Assembly (NCBI GenBank): GCA_007922225.1
Contig: ML679956.1
Location: forward strand, 13,613,049-13,677,048
Length of the DNA stretch: 64,000 nucleotides
From: Emydura subglobosa
Lineage: Eukaryota > Chordata > Testudines > Chelidae
Direction: 5' to 3'
Position 1 is the first letter of the stretch; each line of letters opens with the position of its first letter. The notes beneath the pieces were generated by a model, which was given only the letters and a program-made list of their open reading frames with translations, searched no databases and was not told where the DNA came from. The position numbers were made by a program, and so were the translations under genes. Below are positions 36,491-47,676 of the stretch, in pieces.

Positions 36491-37330
36491 ATACATTGGT
36501 CACCGAAATTGGATATCCTACTCCATCTGAGGCCTAACCAGAACCAAGAAGAATGGTAAAATCACTTCCTGTGATTTACATGCTGTGCCTTTGTTAATAC
36601 AACTTAAATTTGTGTGAGGGGTTTTTGTTTGTTTGGGGTTTTTTTTCATAATAGCATCACATTGCTGACTCATGTTGAGGTTGTGATCCACCACGACTCC
36701 CAGATCCTTCTCAGCAGTGCTGTATTTGTGCATTTGGTTTTTCTTCCCTAAGTGTAGTACTTTGCATTTATCTCTTTTTAATTTCATTTTGTGATCTATA
36801 ATCCAGTTTTCCAATTTATCAAGTTCCTTCTGACTTTTAGCTTTATCCTTCCCTTCCCAACCCCCAGTTTAGTGTCATCTGAATATTTGATCAGTATGTT
36901 CTCTATTCCTACATCCAGGTCATTAATAAAGATGTAAAACAATACTGGACCCAGAACAGATCCACCAAGCCCGCATTTCTCCAGCTTACTTATCAGAATG
37001 TCATGTGGGACTGTGTCAGAATCCTTGCTGAAGTCCAGATATATTCTATCCACTGCATTCACCCTATCCACCAAACCAGTTATCCTGTCAAAAAGGGAAA
37101 TCAAGTTGGTTTGGCATGATTTGTTCTTAGTAAATCCATGCTGGCTGCTAGTGATTATCCCTTCATCCTCCAGGTATTCACAAATTGAATGTTTTATATA
37201 TTGCTTTAGTGGCTCCCCAAGTATCAAGGTCAGGCTGACTGGTCTATAGTTCGCCAGCTCCTCTTTTTCTCCCTTTTTAAAGATGCGCACTATCTTGGCC
37301 CTTCTCCGGTCTTCTGGGACCTGTCTTGAT
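36491..37330 (-). mobile_element. CR1 LINE ORF2 portion, minus strand
   Basis: On the minus strand broken frames run through the reverse transcriptase into the C-terminal region. The 5' end is lost at about 37330, where similarity stops. The element has frameshifts, stops and an internal deletion described in the next entry. Confidence 0.9.
36796..37290 (-). pseudogene. CR1 reverse transcriptase, deleted and inactive
   Basis: A 164-codon minus-strand frame carries CR1 RT motifs: 'ELANYRPVSLT' near its start, 'QHGFTKNKSC', 'YLDFSKDSDTVPHDILISKL' (normally DFSKAFDTVPH) and 'GSVLGPVLFYIFINDLD'. The catalytic FADD box reads YSDD (codons at 36873-36884). Between 'LEKCGL' and 'GSVLGPVLF' the roughly 40 residues normally present are missing, an in-frame deletion. 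This enzyme would copy CR1 RNA at nicked DNA; the copy is dead. Confidence 0.9.
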
Positions 37331-37399
37331 TTGTGGTGATATGGATAAACATTCAGTAGTGACCTGTGTGAGAGGTCTTACCCATTATTAAAATTGCAT

Positions 37400-37470
37400 T
37401 GTAACATAGTAATCCAAAGGATTTGAACTCTGAAGGTAGAAGGCTAATGTGCTAAACCACTGTGCTACTT
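37400..37470 (-). mobile_element. tRNA-derived SINE head
   Basis: On the minus strand the text has an A-box-like TAGCACAGTGG (complement of 37458-37468) and a B-box-like AGTTCAAATCC (complement of 37419-37429), about 30 bp apart, as in tRNA-promoter SINEs. It directly follows the A-rich end (AACAAGAACAACAA) of the RTE-like LINE on the same strand. It lacks an intact tRNA fold and is not a tRNA gene. Confidence 0.55.
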
Positions 37471-37474
37471 TGTT

Positions 37475-38285
37475 GTTCTTGTTTTGCCTTGTCCCATTAC
37501 TCTGGGTTAATGGCTCTTGTTCTTCATCTCCAACGGCTCCTGTTGAGTGCATCGTGTAAGCTGACACTGACCTTCCTCATGTCCTCCTTCAGCACCTCGA
37601 ACCATCTTTTTTCTAGGTCTTCCTCGTGGTCATTTGTCCTTTGACTACTAGATCTCATATTCTTTGATCAACATATCCCATCTTATTGTCTCACATGATG
37701 GAACCAACTCATTAGATAGCCCCCATCACAGAAAAGCTGAGGGACTATTTGCATCATGTCTCATACCACTTCATTGCATAGCCTATCAGTTCTCATCTTA
37801 CCCACCATCCACCTGAGCATTCTCAATCAATGGCCAGCATTCTGACCCATACATCATGGCTAGCCTAATCATGGTCTTACATACATTTTGCTCTTTAGTT
37901 TACTTAGTATATTTTTATCATAGAGAATTCCTGTCTATTCCCTCCATTTTCACCAAGCAGAGTCCATTCAAAACCTAAAATCCATGTCCACATTCCCATC
38001 GTAGCTCAACACTGAACCAAGGTATTTTAATAATTGCACAGATTTTAACTCTTATCTAGTTTTACTGACTTATTGTTGTCCCTCTCAACAAAGCGTTGTA
38101 TGTATTTAGTCTTTTGTTGGCTGATTTGTAAACCATTTTCTTCTAATGCAGCCCTCCATCATTCTAGGTTCCTTTCCAGTTTGTATTTATCTTTGCGACA
38201 CCGCATAAATGTACTCAGCATAATGTTGTCTGTTGTAAATGATGAATTCTTTCATTTTGGGGATTAGCATGATTTTTGGCTCTTA
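37475..38285 (-). mobile_element. RTE-like LINE, RT C-terminal part
   Basis: Minus-strand fragments read 'KFKYLGSVL'-type, 'AW*KWRE*TGIL', 'KTMIRLAMMYGSECW' (37835-37880, a motif after the RT palm) and finally 'KKRWFEVLKEDMRKVSVSL'-like text, the order found at the C-terminus of RTE-like and related LINEs. Stops and frameshifts are frequent. The clade is given by motif style only. Confidence 0.65.
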
Positions 38286-41200
38286 TTCCTTAAACATTCC
38301 TGTTAATTCCCAGCCCACCAAAAAAAAAAAAAAAAAGCTCAGGGCATATAATGCTTTGTTTTGTGTTTTGACAATTAATTGCACTTAGTTATCACCGCAG
38401 AATTGGAAGAAAATACAACATAACTATCTTATTTCACTCATGCGAGAGCTCCTGCTTTCTCGCCCACTTTTGCACTCACCTTCAGTACTCACACTGCAAG
38501 GCTAACAACATTAAAGGAAATCTTTATTTTAAGACTAATAAAATGATGCTAGCCTTAGTCTGTGGAATAGATGATAGAAAAATGGGTGTGTGACATGGTT
38601 GGTAAGGCTGTGATGCGTGAGTGGAATTCATGTGTGACACTCATTTAAGGGAGGGAGGAACTGGCACTAATATGGATTTCAATTTATTATGGCAATGGGG
38701 AGAACAGATAATGTCTCAATGTTCAATGCACGGAACAGTTATTAATTACAACTGAGAAAATGGCTGGTATTTGTATTTACTCTCCAGACTTCAGAAAAGT
38801 GCAGGTTAGGGAAAGGGATCTCAAAAGCCTAATAAATTGTATAGCCTAGGGATAGGTGTACTGGTACGAATAAAACAATAATTCTACCTTACTCTTTTCC
38901 CTTAAGTTCATTCAGAACTTGAACTGACATTTTTAAATAGGTTAACTTTACCTTTCACCATATCTGTGCGCTCTGGCACTTGTGGGCTCCAACCAGAAAA
39001 GTCAAAATGCCCCAAGGAAATCTTGAAATTCTGAAATTTCCAGCACAGTGTTGCAGCCCCAACATGTTGGGTAGGCATCAAAACTCTTGAGTAAGCCAGG
39101 CATTTTTAGATCTGCCCATCCCTATTAAAGTCCACAAAGAGGAAGTGCCTGGTGATGGCATGGAATAAAAACTTAGACAGATGCATTTTATTACAATGCT
39201 GCACCTTTAAGTTTGCATCTGAGGTTCTTATTGTAGAGCTCAGAAACCAGAAAAGACCATAGAGCAGAGATGAGATATTCCATACCCTTGGAGTGATATA
39301 GACGTATGTTTGTTGAGAACTGTGTTGGGAAGTAGAAGATGCCCATACATGTTATCGCTGTGAAAATGTCCTTTCATGTGTCAGGGAAGTGTGTTTAATG
39401 TTCGGCAGTTCTTGATTTGTTTAAATTGATTCCTCTTTCCCTACACCATCAGCGTTAACAACTATTTATAGATTATACAAAACTAGGTACGCTGGCTGGC
39501 TTTCTCCCCTCCTTTACCTTTCCACGACCACCTCCCACACGCAGAGTGGAATGTCAGACATAGCTGTCATGCCTCTTGTGGAGCCAACTTCAGCAAGACT
39601 GCACGAAGACTTAGATGATTTTCTTCACGTGATATATGGATGAGATTTAAAGGTGTTTATTAGCTCAACATGACCATCTCTTTGAGATGCTGAGGTTGGG
39701 GATGATGGGAGAGAAGAGCCATAGACCAGGCTCCTTAATGATATTCTAGAACAGTCTGTCATTTCAGTTTATGTCTGCATCAACAGTCTAAAGATAGCGC
39801 CACTGTTGTCTGATTGGACACACTTGCAAGAAGCCTGCTGCATAGGGAGCTGATTAATAGATGCAGAAAGATTCAGACCAGTGACTTCTCCCCCCTCCCT
39901 CCACTTGATTTTTTAGTAGTAATTTCTCTAAACCATAAACAGGCAATCTTGCAACGGGCCATAGATTTCTGTGAAGAAAGCCAACTTGTTGTGTATGTGC
40001 AAGTAGTCTCTGACAAAGGCTGTAAAATGGAGATGGTAGGATTCAATTATTTCTCCAAAAATAGAGAGAGGAAAAGCAGCCTTCTTTAACAAGCTTATTT
40101 CTCTAAAAATGCTTATTTTTTCAAGGTTAGAAAATATTGGGTTTTTTATCTTCTAGAAAGTGGGATAGCAATAATAAAAATATATCTTCCTAGAATTTTA
40201 AAGCAGTTTGAAAGACTTAATAGTTGCCTCCTGTAACTGTTGGACAATCTGATATTATGAACAAAAAAAGCCTCAGCCATTCAGACACGATAGTGTGTTA
40301 CAGGCCTCACTTATCTGAATGCAGATGTTTATACAAATGTGAATAGTGTGTACCATATACAGAATTTTTAAAGTCATTTTTTGAATATTACCATTTCTCA
40401 GTTATTGTAAATTGCAAAGTCAGTTTCCCAAAATGAAAGCTGCTCTCATAGGAGGAAAATTCAGAGCTTTAGAATGTTTCGTATTATCTACATAAGACAT
40501 TAAGCTCCAAGTATGTAAAACAGGCCATGGAGAGAGAGTGAGTTCTACAGTGAATCATAAGTCGTTGTTTTGCTGCTGGATCTGACCTGTGTCAGTTTTA
40601 TATTCAGTAAGAGATTCTTTGTAGCACTCTTAAATCAAAATAACAGTGTCACTGTAGACTAAATTTGGTGTGTATCACAGGCATACGTTTGGGCTAAAAT
40701 ATGTATTGGGACTAATTGCAATGGCATGCTTCCACAAAACAAATGTCAGAGCTCACCACCTATTGTGCAGTAAAAGTACTAGAGCTAAAAAAGTAGTATT
40801 GTTCCGACTTGTATCCTAGTAATTGTTGATCACCACTTGCTTTTTCTGAAAATTAATATTACTTTAGTGTTCTGCATTTGATCCTGTTTGCCTACTGGTT
40901 TTTGATCATCATCCCAACTTCTGGCTGCCATCAAAAGTGCAGTAACTTTACATACATACACTGCATTGCACACACACACACACACACACCACAAGAGGGG
41001 AAGAAGTTATCCTTTATTACATGGAAGATATAGCAGTTCTGACATTTGCTTGTAGTTTTAAATAAATTTTTTCCCAAGCCCAAAATTTTAAATTTCCATA
41101 AATAGGACAATGTAAACTTCTTGATACTAAATATTATTGGTCTGACATGGGGTGGAGGGGAATCTCCTACTGGTAAGATGAATGTTGTGTATGTCCAGTG

Positions 41201-42528
41201 GAGTCAGGTAGAATTAAGTCAAGTTTCACTATCTGAACTTATTAATACTTAACAAAGGAGTGAAGAATTTGCAACAGCTAAAGAAATTAGCAAGACTAGA
41301 GAGTATTTTGTGATCTTTTGGGGTTGTTTTGATTAAATAGATTAGAACAAACCCAGACCTTTAAATCTTTCCATGATGAGGAAAAGAACTTCTATTGGTG
41401 CATTTAAAAATAATCCTGAATTCCCCAGTGTTAATTATCAACATTCATTGCAAAATGAATTTTCCGACAGTGAATCAGCTCACTAAAAAAAGCATCTTGC
41501 TGTATATATAGCATGTACCAGTCTTCATTAAAGGATCAGCTGATTATTATTCTGCTACTGGCTTTTATTTTCTTCTCCTACTCCCTCTGTTATATTTGCA
41601 TGCAGTAAATCGATCCAGAGAAGATGTTCTGCCTTTACAAGATTAATTACAAACATAGGGATGCAGTGTCTAGCCTGCATGTATGATTGATCTTATAGGA
41701 GGAAATGCAATAGGAAACTAATGCTTCCTTTTATCCAGTAAGCAAAGTTCAAAGATGTTTACATTCTGCTAGGTAAGCACAGCTGTCTAAAGATGTGAAG
41801 ACGGATGGACTGTTCTGTCAGCACAAAATCACACCAAGGTAACGCTAAGCCATCTCTGTGGATTGCTCTATAGCCATGAGGCTGTAGGGTCAGAATTGCT
41901 AATTTAGCAAATAGCTTAATTGTTCCACATTTTAATTAGTATTAAGATGCATGCTGAGTGGATCCATTACAAAAGGCTGGTAAATAGGATGTATTTGATA
42001 ATGCTGTCCTGCACTCGGTCAGAGGGTGGAGAGATTTTGGTTATGCTATTTTCAAGGGGGTCATTAAAATATGGCATTTCAGAAACTCAAGTTTTCTGAA
42101 AATGGGCTTGTGTAACATCAAAAAGCAATACATTGTCTGTCATCTAAAATAAGTAGGATGCAGCATGCTGTTGCAGAAGTAGCTGCAGTATAAAGATGCT
42201 AAATTTTTTATGTATAAAATAAGTAACTTCTAATGTTAGTTTTGTATCAGGTGTAAGCCTTGAACAGACTTGTTTTATTCTTGGGTGTATGCTGGAGTAA
42301 CTCTGTAAAAGGTTTTGATCCAACTCAGCCTCTTCCCACATAGTATTTTAAATTATTTCCAAGCCTTACAATAAATTTTATAATTAATTTATATTAACTT
42401 GGCTTAGCACCAGATCCCTACTCAGAAGCTTCTTCCATTTGGGATCAATTTATTAGAAGCAAAAAGAAAAGGGAATGGGGTCAGGAGGATGTATCATGTC
42501 ATGTAATGGTTTGATAAACAAGTCTTAT
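38286..42528. other. Unique non-coding sequence with simple repeats
   Basis: No gene. Contains 17 A residues at 38320-38336 and a (CA)n run at 40969-40989. The block at 41440-41760 is noted under findings as a possible conserved element. A 91-codon chance frame at 39814-40089 has no recognisable domain. Confidence 0.4.
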
Positions 42529-42735
42529 GTGAAAGACAAGGTGGGTCAGGTAATATCTTTGACTGAACTAACTTCTGTTGGTGCGAGAGAGAGCTGAAGA
42601 AGAGCTCTGTATAAGCTTGACAGCTTCTCTCTCTCTCTCCAACAGAGGCAACAGAAGTTGGTCCAGTAAAATATATCACCTCGCCCACCTTGTCTCTAAT
42701 ATCCTGGAACCTACGTGGTACAACAACACTGCATA
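42529..42735. mobile_element. Inverted dimer of a Penelope-type tail, copy 1
   Basis: The left arm 42535-42581 (GACAAGGTGGGTCAGGTAAT onward, ending CTTCTGTTGG) and the right arm 42639-42700 (CCAACAGAGG… to CACCTTGTCTC) are inverted copies of the tail 'ccaacagaagttggtccaataaaagatattacctcacccaccttgtc'. After the right arm the text continues CTAATATCCTGGAACCTACG, the normal 3' terminus. Between them is GAAGAAGAGCTCTGTATAAG, the upstream part of the plus-oriented tail. Confidence 0.75.
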
Positions 42736-44193
42736 CAATTCTAATCTGGGATAGTTAAATTATTCAGCTCTCAGTGTATGTTTGTGGAATTCTGAAACTG
42801 GGGATTGGAGAAGTACTAGTGTACTTTTTTATAAGTATGTGTGTAGATATACACGCACACACACCAGGCTCAAAATGAGAGAAGACTGTTCCTTTGTTAA
42901 AATTAAGGAATTAGCATAACAAATATGGTGTGATGAAAGAAGGGGAGTTCCCTTTGTTCACTGCTTACTATTCATAGCCAGGTAATATGCATAGTGGATT
43001 CAAGATCAGAATTTTTTCTTTTTTTTTTAAATCTATGTAGTATGTTCTACTGATGCAGAAATTAACAAGAGATGCTGAACAATTGCTTTGTCAGAACACC
43101 ACTGAGGATCTAGGGGTGTGGGTTTTTTGTTTTTGGGGCGGGGGCGGTTAACATGCAAATTCTACCTGATAAACATGGATGTTTGCTGGTTAGCAATCAG
43201 TTTACCAGGCGTGACAACGGTTATTGCAAGAATTGATGTGCCTCTTCTAATAATTAATGTTAATGAGTCCAGTAAACAAGACAACAAAGAACTGCTAATG
43301 AGACAGCCTTTACTCATTTGTTTAATCTGTTAGTAAGATAATGGGCAATAAATACATCGCTATTCAGCCATCTTCTAGTCCTTAATGGATGGAGAGTGTT
43401 TTAAAAGAGATTTGGGCTGATTTTTTTTTTTAAACACTTGTATTTAGTATATTCAGTTGACTGGGTAGGTGAGGCATCTGAAAGAGTTTGGAGATCTGTA
43501 TAATTAAGTGCTTTGACATTCTGTGTCTGAAGGACATTGGAACATGTCCAAATACTATGTTCTGCTCGCAAACCATTTAATTGAAACCATATTAAAAAAA
43601 AAAACTTGGCAAAAACCTTATGTGAGGTTTTTCACTATTGGATTGACCAGACAGGGCAACAAAGCTGATAAAACAGGATTAGCAAAATTGTATTGTTGGA
43701 TATTATAGGTTGTGTGACATGTACTACAGCAAAGGAATTTGGCAGGATTAACCTGCAGAGAATAAAGATGTAACAGACAAGAGGACTGAATTAATACACT
43801 GCTATGACCAAAGCAGGAAAATTTATTCGCTGGAATATTAACAAGACTAAAACTTTGGCCAGTGGAGATCTAGTTGCTGTCCTTAGTCCTGCAGTTTTCC
43901 AGTCTACCTACCTGTTTTATTACAAATGAGGTTTAATGTAGAAAAATGTTTCATGTAGGTTGGTTGGTTTGTTAAAAAAAACTTCTGGGCAGGGTTTTCT
44001 AATTTCCTTACAGACAGAAGGACTTATTTTTCTACTTTTAGTGGCCAGCTTACTCTCTCTCACTGGTGTAAACCCAGAGTTACTCCATTATCTTCAATTG
44101 ATTTCTCATAGGCTACTCTGAGACCATATTCTGGCCTCTGTTGGACGACTCAGTGCTGTAGACTTGGCTATTCAGTACGGCCATTTGAAATGT
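42736..44193. other. Unique non-coding sequence
   Basis: No gene or element recognised between the two tail dimers. Confidence 0.4.
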
Positions 44194-44350
44194 ATTAGAG
44201 AGAAGGTGTGTGAGGAAATATCATTTATTGGACCAACTTCTGTTGGTGAGAGACAAGTTTTTCAGCTTACACATCAACAGAAGTTAGTCCAATAACAAAT
44301 ATTACCTCACCCACCTTGTTTCTAATATTCTCGGACCAACAGTGCACACA
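44194..44350. mobile_element. Inverted dimer of a Penelope-type tail, copy 2
   Basis: The left arm 44194-44250 and the right arm 44272-44326 pair at roughly 46 of 55 positions, with the same words as copy 1 (AACTTCTGTTGGTGAG and ACAGAAGTTAGTCCAATAAC). The loop is short and has AGACAAGTTTTTCAGCTTAC. The 3' end reads CTAATATTCTCGGACCAACA. Confidence 0.8.
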
Positions 44351-45949
44351 ACTAGTTGAAATGTATGTAAATTGTACATTTATCTGCGTATAAGATCTAA
44401 GCCTAGGTGCAACCATATGGGAGTTTTTAGAAGGATGTGGGGCGAGAGAAGATGGAAACAACTATAGCCATACTCCCTACCAATAAATAGCTGAGTAATT
44501 CATATTAAGTAACAGAGAGGGAAAGTCTTAGATTAAGTGTAATTCACTGCTCAGTGAATGTAATACTATTTCTCACCAAAAAGTCTTTTAAACAAACTGA
44601 CTTCCTCCAGAGAGCAAGTGATGCATACAATAAACTAATTTAAAAAAAAGAAGCTGACAAATAGTGTGGATTGTATGGGAAGCGTCTGAAGATTTAAATA
44701 ACCTTGAAAAAGTACATATCAGTTTTTTCCCCACACACTGTACTAGTGCCAGACTTTAGCGCTCCCCTGAAACAGAGAACGTATAAAGGGTTTGGCATTA
44801 TTTTGTGTGTGACAAAATGTGCTTCATCAAATGTGCTCTGTTGAATGCCACAACTTGCAGTGAAAGGGAAACAGTTCACCTTCAGCCAGAACCGTCATGT
44901 CACCAGTTGATCAATACAAACTAAAATATGAATTCAGCTTCCAGACTCCTTTTCTTGGGTGAAGGTTACGAACAGATATTGGTAAAATATAAATAGACTT
45001 CTTTCAGAGTGGTCTGAGGTACTGAAACGCTAGAAATGTTCTATTTAAATAAAACCTTTTAATGCAACAGGTGGAGACTTTATACATACTCACACACACA
45101 TGTGTCAAGAAATTCAGCTACGGTTCCCACAGCAACTATACAATAGAACATGGTTCTTTCGAATAGTCTGTTATTACATAAGGGAATAGCTTTTCTGCAT
45201 AGGGACCAAATCTGGCCACTTCTGCCCTGCACAAGTTGGGAGAAGACTGGAGGAGGTTATGCATGAGACTTAGCACCTCAATCAGCTCCCTCTTACGGAG
45301 TTTCCTTTGAGCTAAAGTGTGTGTGTGTGGGGGGAGGGGGTGTTCTACTCATTTTTTTGGAAAAGGCCACGTGGCTTGCCCCCAAATCTGTCTTATCTCA
45401 GGAGATCTGCTACAGACGAGAGATTTCTGTCTGGAGGCTTCTTACCTTCACACGGCTGCCTAGTCCCTTAGTTTGCTGTAGCCCCTGCATGATGTCTACA
45501 AGAAATGTTATCCCAGGAACTGCTGTCAGTTTAGTCACTATCACCAGCTTTCTTTATGGGTGTGGGGGGCTGGGAATCTGGCAGGTTCTGCTCCTTCCCA
45601 AGACGTTGTGCCTTACTCTTGATGAACCCTCATGGATAATGGGGAAGCATACTACCTCTTTTTGAAGTGAAAGGCATTCAACAGTCTCCCTGGTATACCA
45701 TCCCTAATAAGGGGATGTAAAAAGACTTCAGCCACACTTTAATATAACTCCAAAGAAAGCTGGTTGATTCAAGAGCAGGCTATACTGTGTTTTCGCTAAT
45801 TACTGTCCCCACAAAAATCATATGGAAAAAAAAGTCAGGTTATGGACTGACTCCAAAAATAATCCATCCTTTCATTTTTCTTCAGACCAATAATAGTACA
45901 CACGTGAAGTTCTGAATGAGTGGCCACACAGATGCCTGTGCTCTCCGGG
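44351..45949. other. Unique non-coding sequence
   Basis: Nothing recognised. A G/T-rich stretch at 45318-45340 underlies a chance 114-codon frame. Confidence 0.4.
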
Positions 45950-46060
45950 TCATGGACTGTATTTTTAATTCTGTATTTTGTACAGCGCCTAGCATAATGA
46001 AGTCCTGGTCCATGACTGGGGCTCCTGGCTGCTACGATAATGCAAATAATAAACAATTTC
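45950..46060 (+). mobile_element. MIR-type SINE 3' tail fragment
   Basis: 'TTGTACAGCGCCTAGCATAA' then CCTGGTCCATGACTGGGGCT and AATGCAAATAATAAACAA, the same tail as at 13600 and (inverted) 11676 and 61938. Confidence 0.7.
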
Positions 46061-46710
46061 ATAAACACTACCTGAGTCATCTCAACATTCAGTTATTACT
46101 GTTTACCTGTAAACTTGGGAACACATGGAACTAAAGCTGAGTCCATTTCTTGTGTGTCACTGCAGTGTGGTGCTGAACTGCTGTGCTATCTGAGATACCT
46201 CTAACTTTCAGGGTGCAATAGTTTGTACAGCCATTACCATCAGTTCATGGAGATGCAGAAGCCAGGAATATTTTTAATAGCATGAAAATTATAGAATTCA
46301 TAACTCCCAGTATGACTTTAACAAGCGTGTATTTAAGGATAATGGGTTGGATGTTGCCCTCAGCTTCTGCAGTAACTATGGGACAGGGAGCAGCATGGGG
46401 AGAAGCAGAAGATTTGTAACTTGCTATTTTCTGGTCTTGCAAAAGCCTCTCTCTAAGAATACAGCATGGAGGGGCATTTGGGGAGAGGAGGAGAACTGTC
46501 GAGCAAGCACTGTGCATATGATGCTGCCTACCAAACCCAGCAAAGTCCTAGGAATAAATCCCCAGAGAAATTAATGCTGCTTTATGTAGCACCCATTCAG
46601 TGCCTTCTGCCTTGGAGATATGGAGATGGTGCAGGCCTGGAGGGAGTGAGAACTAATGGTAACAATGACTGCTGAGGGAGCCATGCTGTCGGAAAATTTT
46701 GGCCAAGATC

Positions 46711-46778
46711 CTCACAAGTATTTAGGCACCTAACTCCTATTCAAATCAATCGGAGTTAGGTACCGAAATACCTTTGAG
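46711..46778. repeat. Fold-back (MITE-like) element, well preserved
   Basis: The arms CTCACAAGTATTTAGGCACC-TAACTCC (46711-46737) and the complementary 46752-46778 match at 23 of 27 positions around a 14-bp loop. Part of the fold-back family. Confidence 0.75.
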
Positions 46779-47105
46779 TATCGGTGTGGAAAAAGCCTTT
46801 TTCTTTTGTGAACCGTGGGGCTTGGCAGGGTATCTGGGGTTACCTCCCCTGCTTATAGCTTTTAAGTCTATATGGCTTGAGAGGAGAATGAAGGAAAGGA
46901 ATGATCTAGTCTAATATAAAAGGTGAGAAGCCAGCTTTACACAATTACCTGTGTAGTATTAAATTTGTTTAAAAATAAGTAAAATATTAACACTGCCTCA
47001 GTCATTTTTATTTAGAGAAATATTTAACGTTTTATAATTAAAACAATCAGGCCGTGCTACAGACCTGTCATTGTCTGATCTAACCCGATTTCTTTTGTTT
47101 TTTAG
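46779..47105. other. Unique sequence upstream of the mir-138-1 exon
   Basis: AT-rich. It ends in a polypyrimidine tract and TTTTTTAG, a good 3' splice site at 47105. Confidence 0.5.
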
Positions 47106-47219
47106 ATGGCAGCTGTGAAGAACACAGACAAGCAACATCAACAGCTGGGAAAGAGCAGTCTGTTAAAGAACATGCGGCCTGGAGGCCCACCCATGTCCAT
47201 CTATATGGTAGGGTGCAGC

Positions 47220-47242
47220 AGCTGGTGTTGTGAATCAGGCCG
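47220..47242 (+). ncRNA. Mature miR-138-5p
   Basis: Identical over all 23 nt to the vertebrate miR-138-5p. The seed (positions 2-8) is GCTGGTG. Confidence 0.97.
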
Positions 47243-47259
47243 TCGCCAATCCAAGAACG

Positions 47260-47281
47260 GCTACTTCACAACACCAGGGTT
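47260..47281 (+). ncRNA. miR-138-1-3p (star strand)
   Basis: Matches the mir-138-1 3' arm except for the last two bases, TT where human mir-138-1 has CC. Confidence 0.85.
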
Positions 47282-47670
47282 GTACCCTACCACAGTCAAC
47301 AGCCTGGAAGGTAGCATATAGAAAAAGAAGATTCCTGACACTTTAGAACGTTGAATGTATCCTCAATTCCTACGTCAAGTCCCTAAAGGAAGCTTGACCT
47401 GTAAGATAGAGCATTTACCTGGCGGATATTTAACACTTCTGTAAGGTATACTGCAGCTATATTAATTATTATAACTTTAAGGGTGAGGAATGAAAAGAGC
47501 CCCACGATCTTCCTGGTGTGGTGTAGTTTGGCAATTTGCAGTCCTTGTTTATGTACTGTTTCTTATTATAGATGAAATTGTGCTTAGTTGTTCTCTGTAA
47601 CTTACTGTATTTGTCAGAAAAGAAAACAAACTTTTCCTTATCCCTCACAATCTTACGTGTGTTGTCTGCA

Positions 47671-47676
47671 AATAAA
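47671..47676 (+). promoter_or_regulatory. Candidate polyadenylation signal AATAAA
   Basis: The first canonical AATAAA downstream of the hairpin. It is a candidate 3' end for the primary transcript. Confidence 0.35.

Larger units (their letters stand above)
47205..47293 (+). ncRNA. microRNA precursor mir-138-1
   Basis: The 23 nt at 47220-47242, beginning AGCTGGTGTTGT, are identical to the conserved vertebrate miR-138-5p. The 3' arm at 47260-47281, GCTACTTCACAACACCAGGG then TT, matches the mir-138-1 star strand (the mir-138-2 star reads GCTATTTCACGACACC). The loop CCAATCCAAGAACGG also resembles mir-138-1. The stem continues outward: GGTAGGG at 47207-47213 pairs with CCCTACC at 47285-47291. Dicer and Argonaute would release miR-138-5p, which in vertebrates represses targets in neurons (Lypla1/APT1 in dendritic spines) and in heart patterning. 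Mature sequence and pairing are complete, so the gene looks functional. It lies alone, with no gene on either side in this window. Confidence 0.97.

Noticed and set aside
36179..37290. Minus-strand frames as a host gene
   Set aside because: The motifs are those of CR1 reverse transcriptase and its C-terminus, with deletion and stops.
40969..40989. (CA)n and other short tandem runs as CRISPR-like arrays
   Set aside because: They are ordinary microsatellites; there are no spaced direct repeats, and the genome is vertebrate.
47106..47321. 71-codon frame starting directly after a splice acceptor and running through the microRNA hairpin
   Set aside because: The conserved part is explained by the hairpin. 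The peptide has no recognised family. Kept only as a possible non-coding exon.
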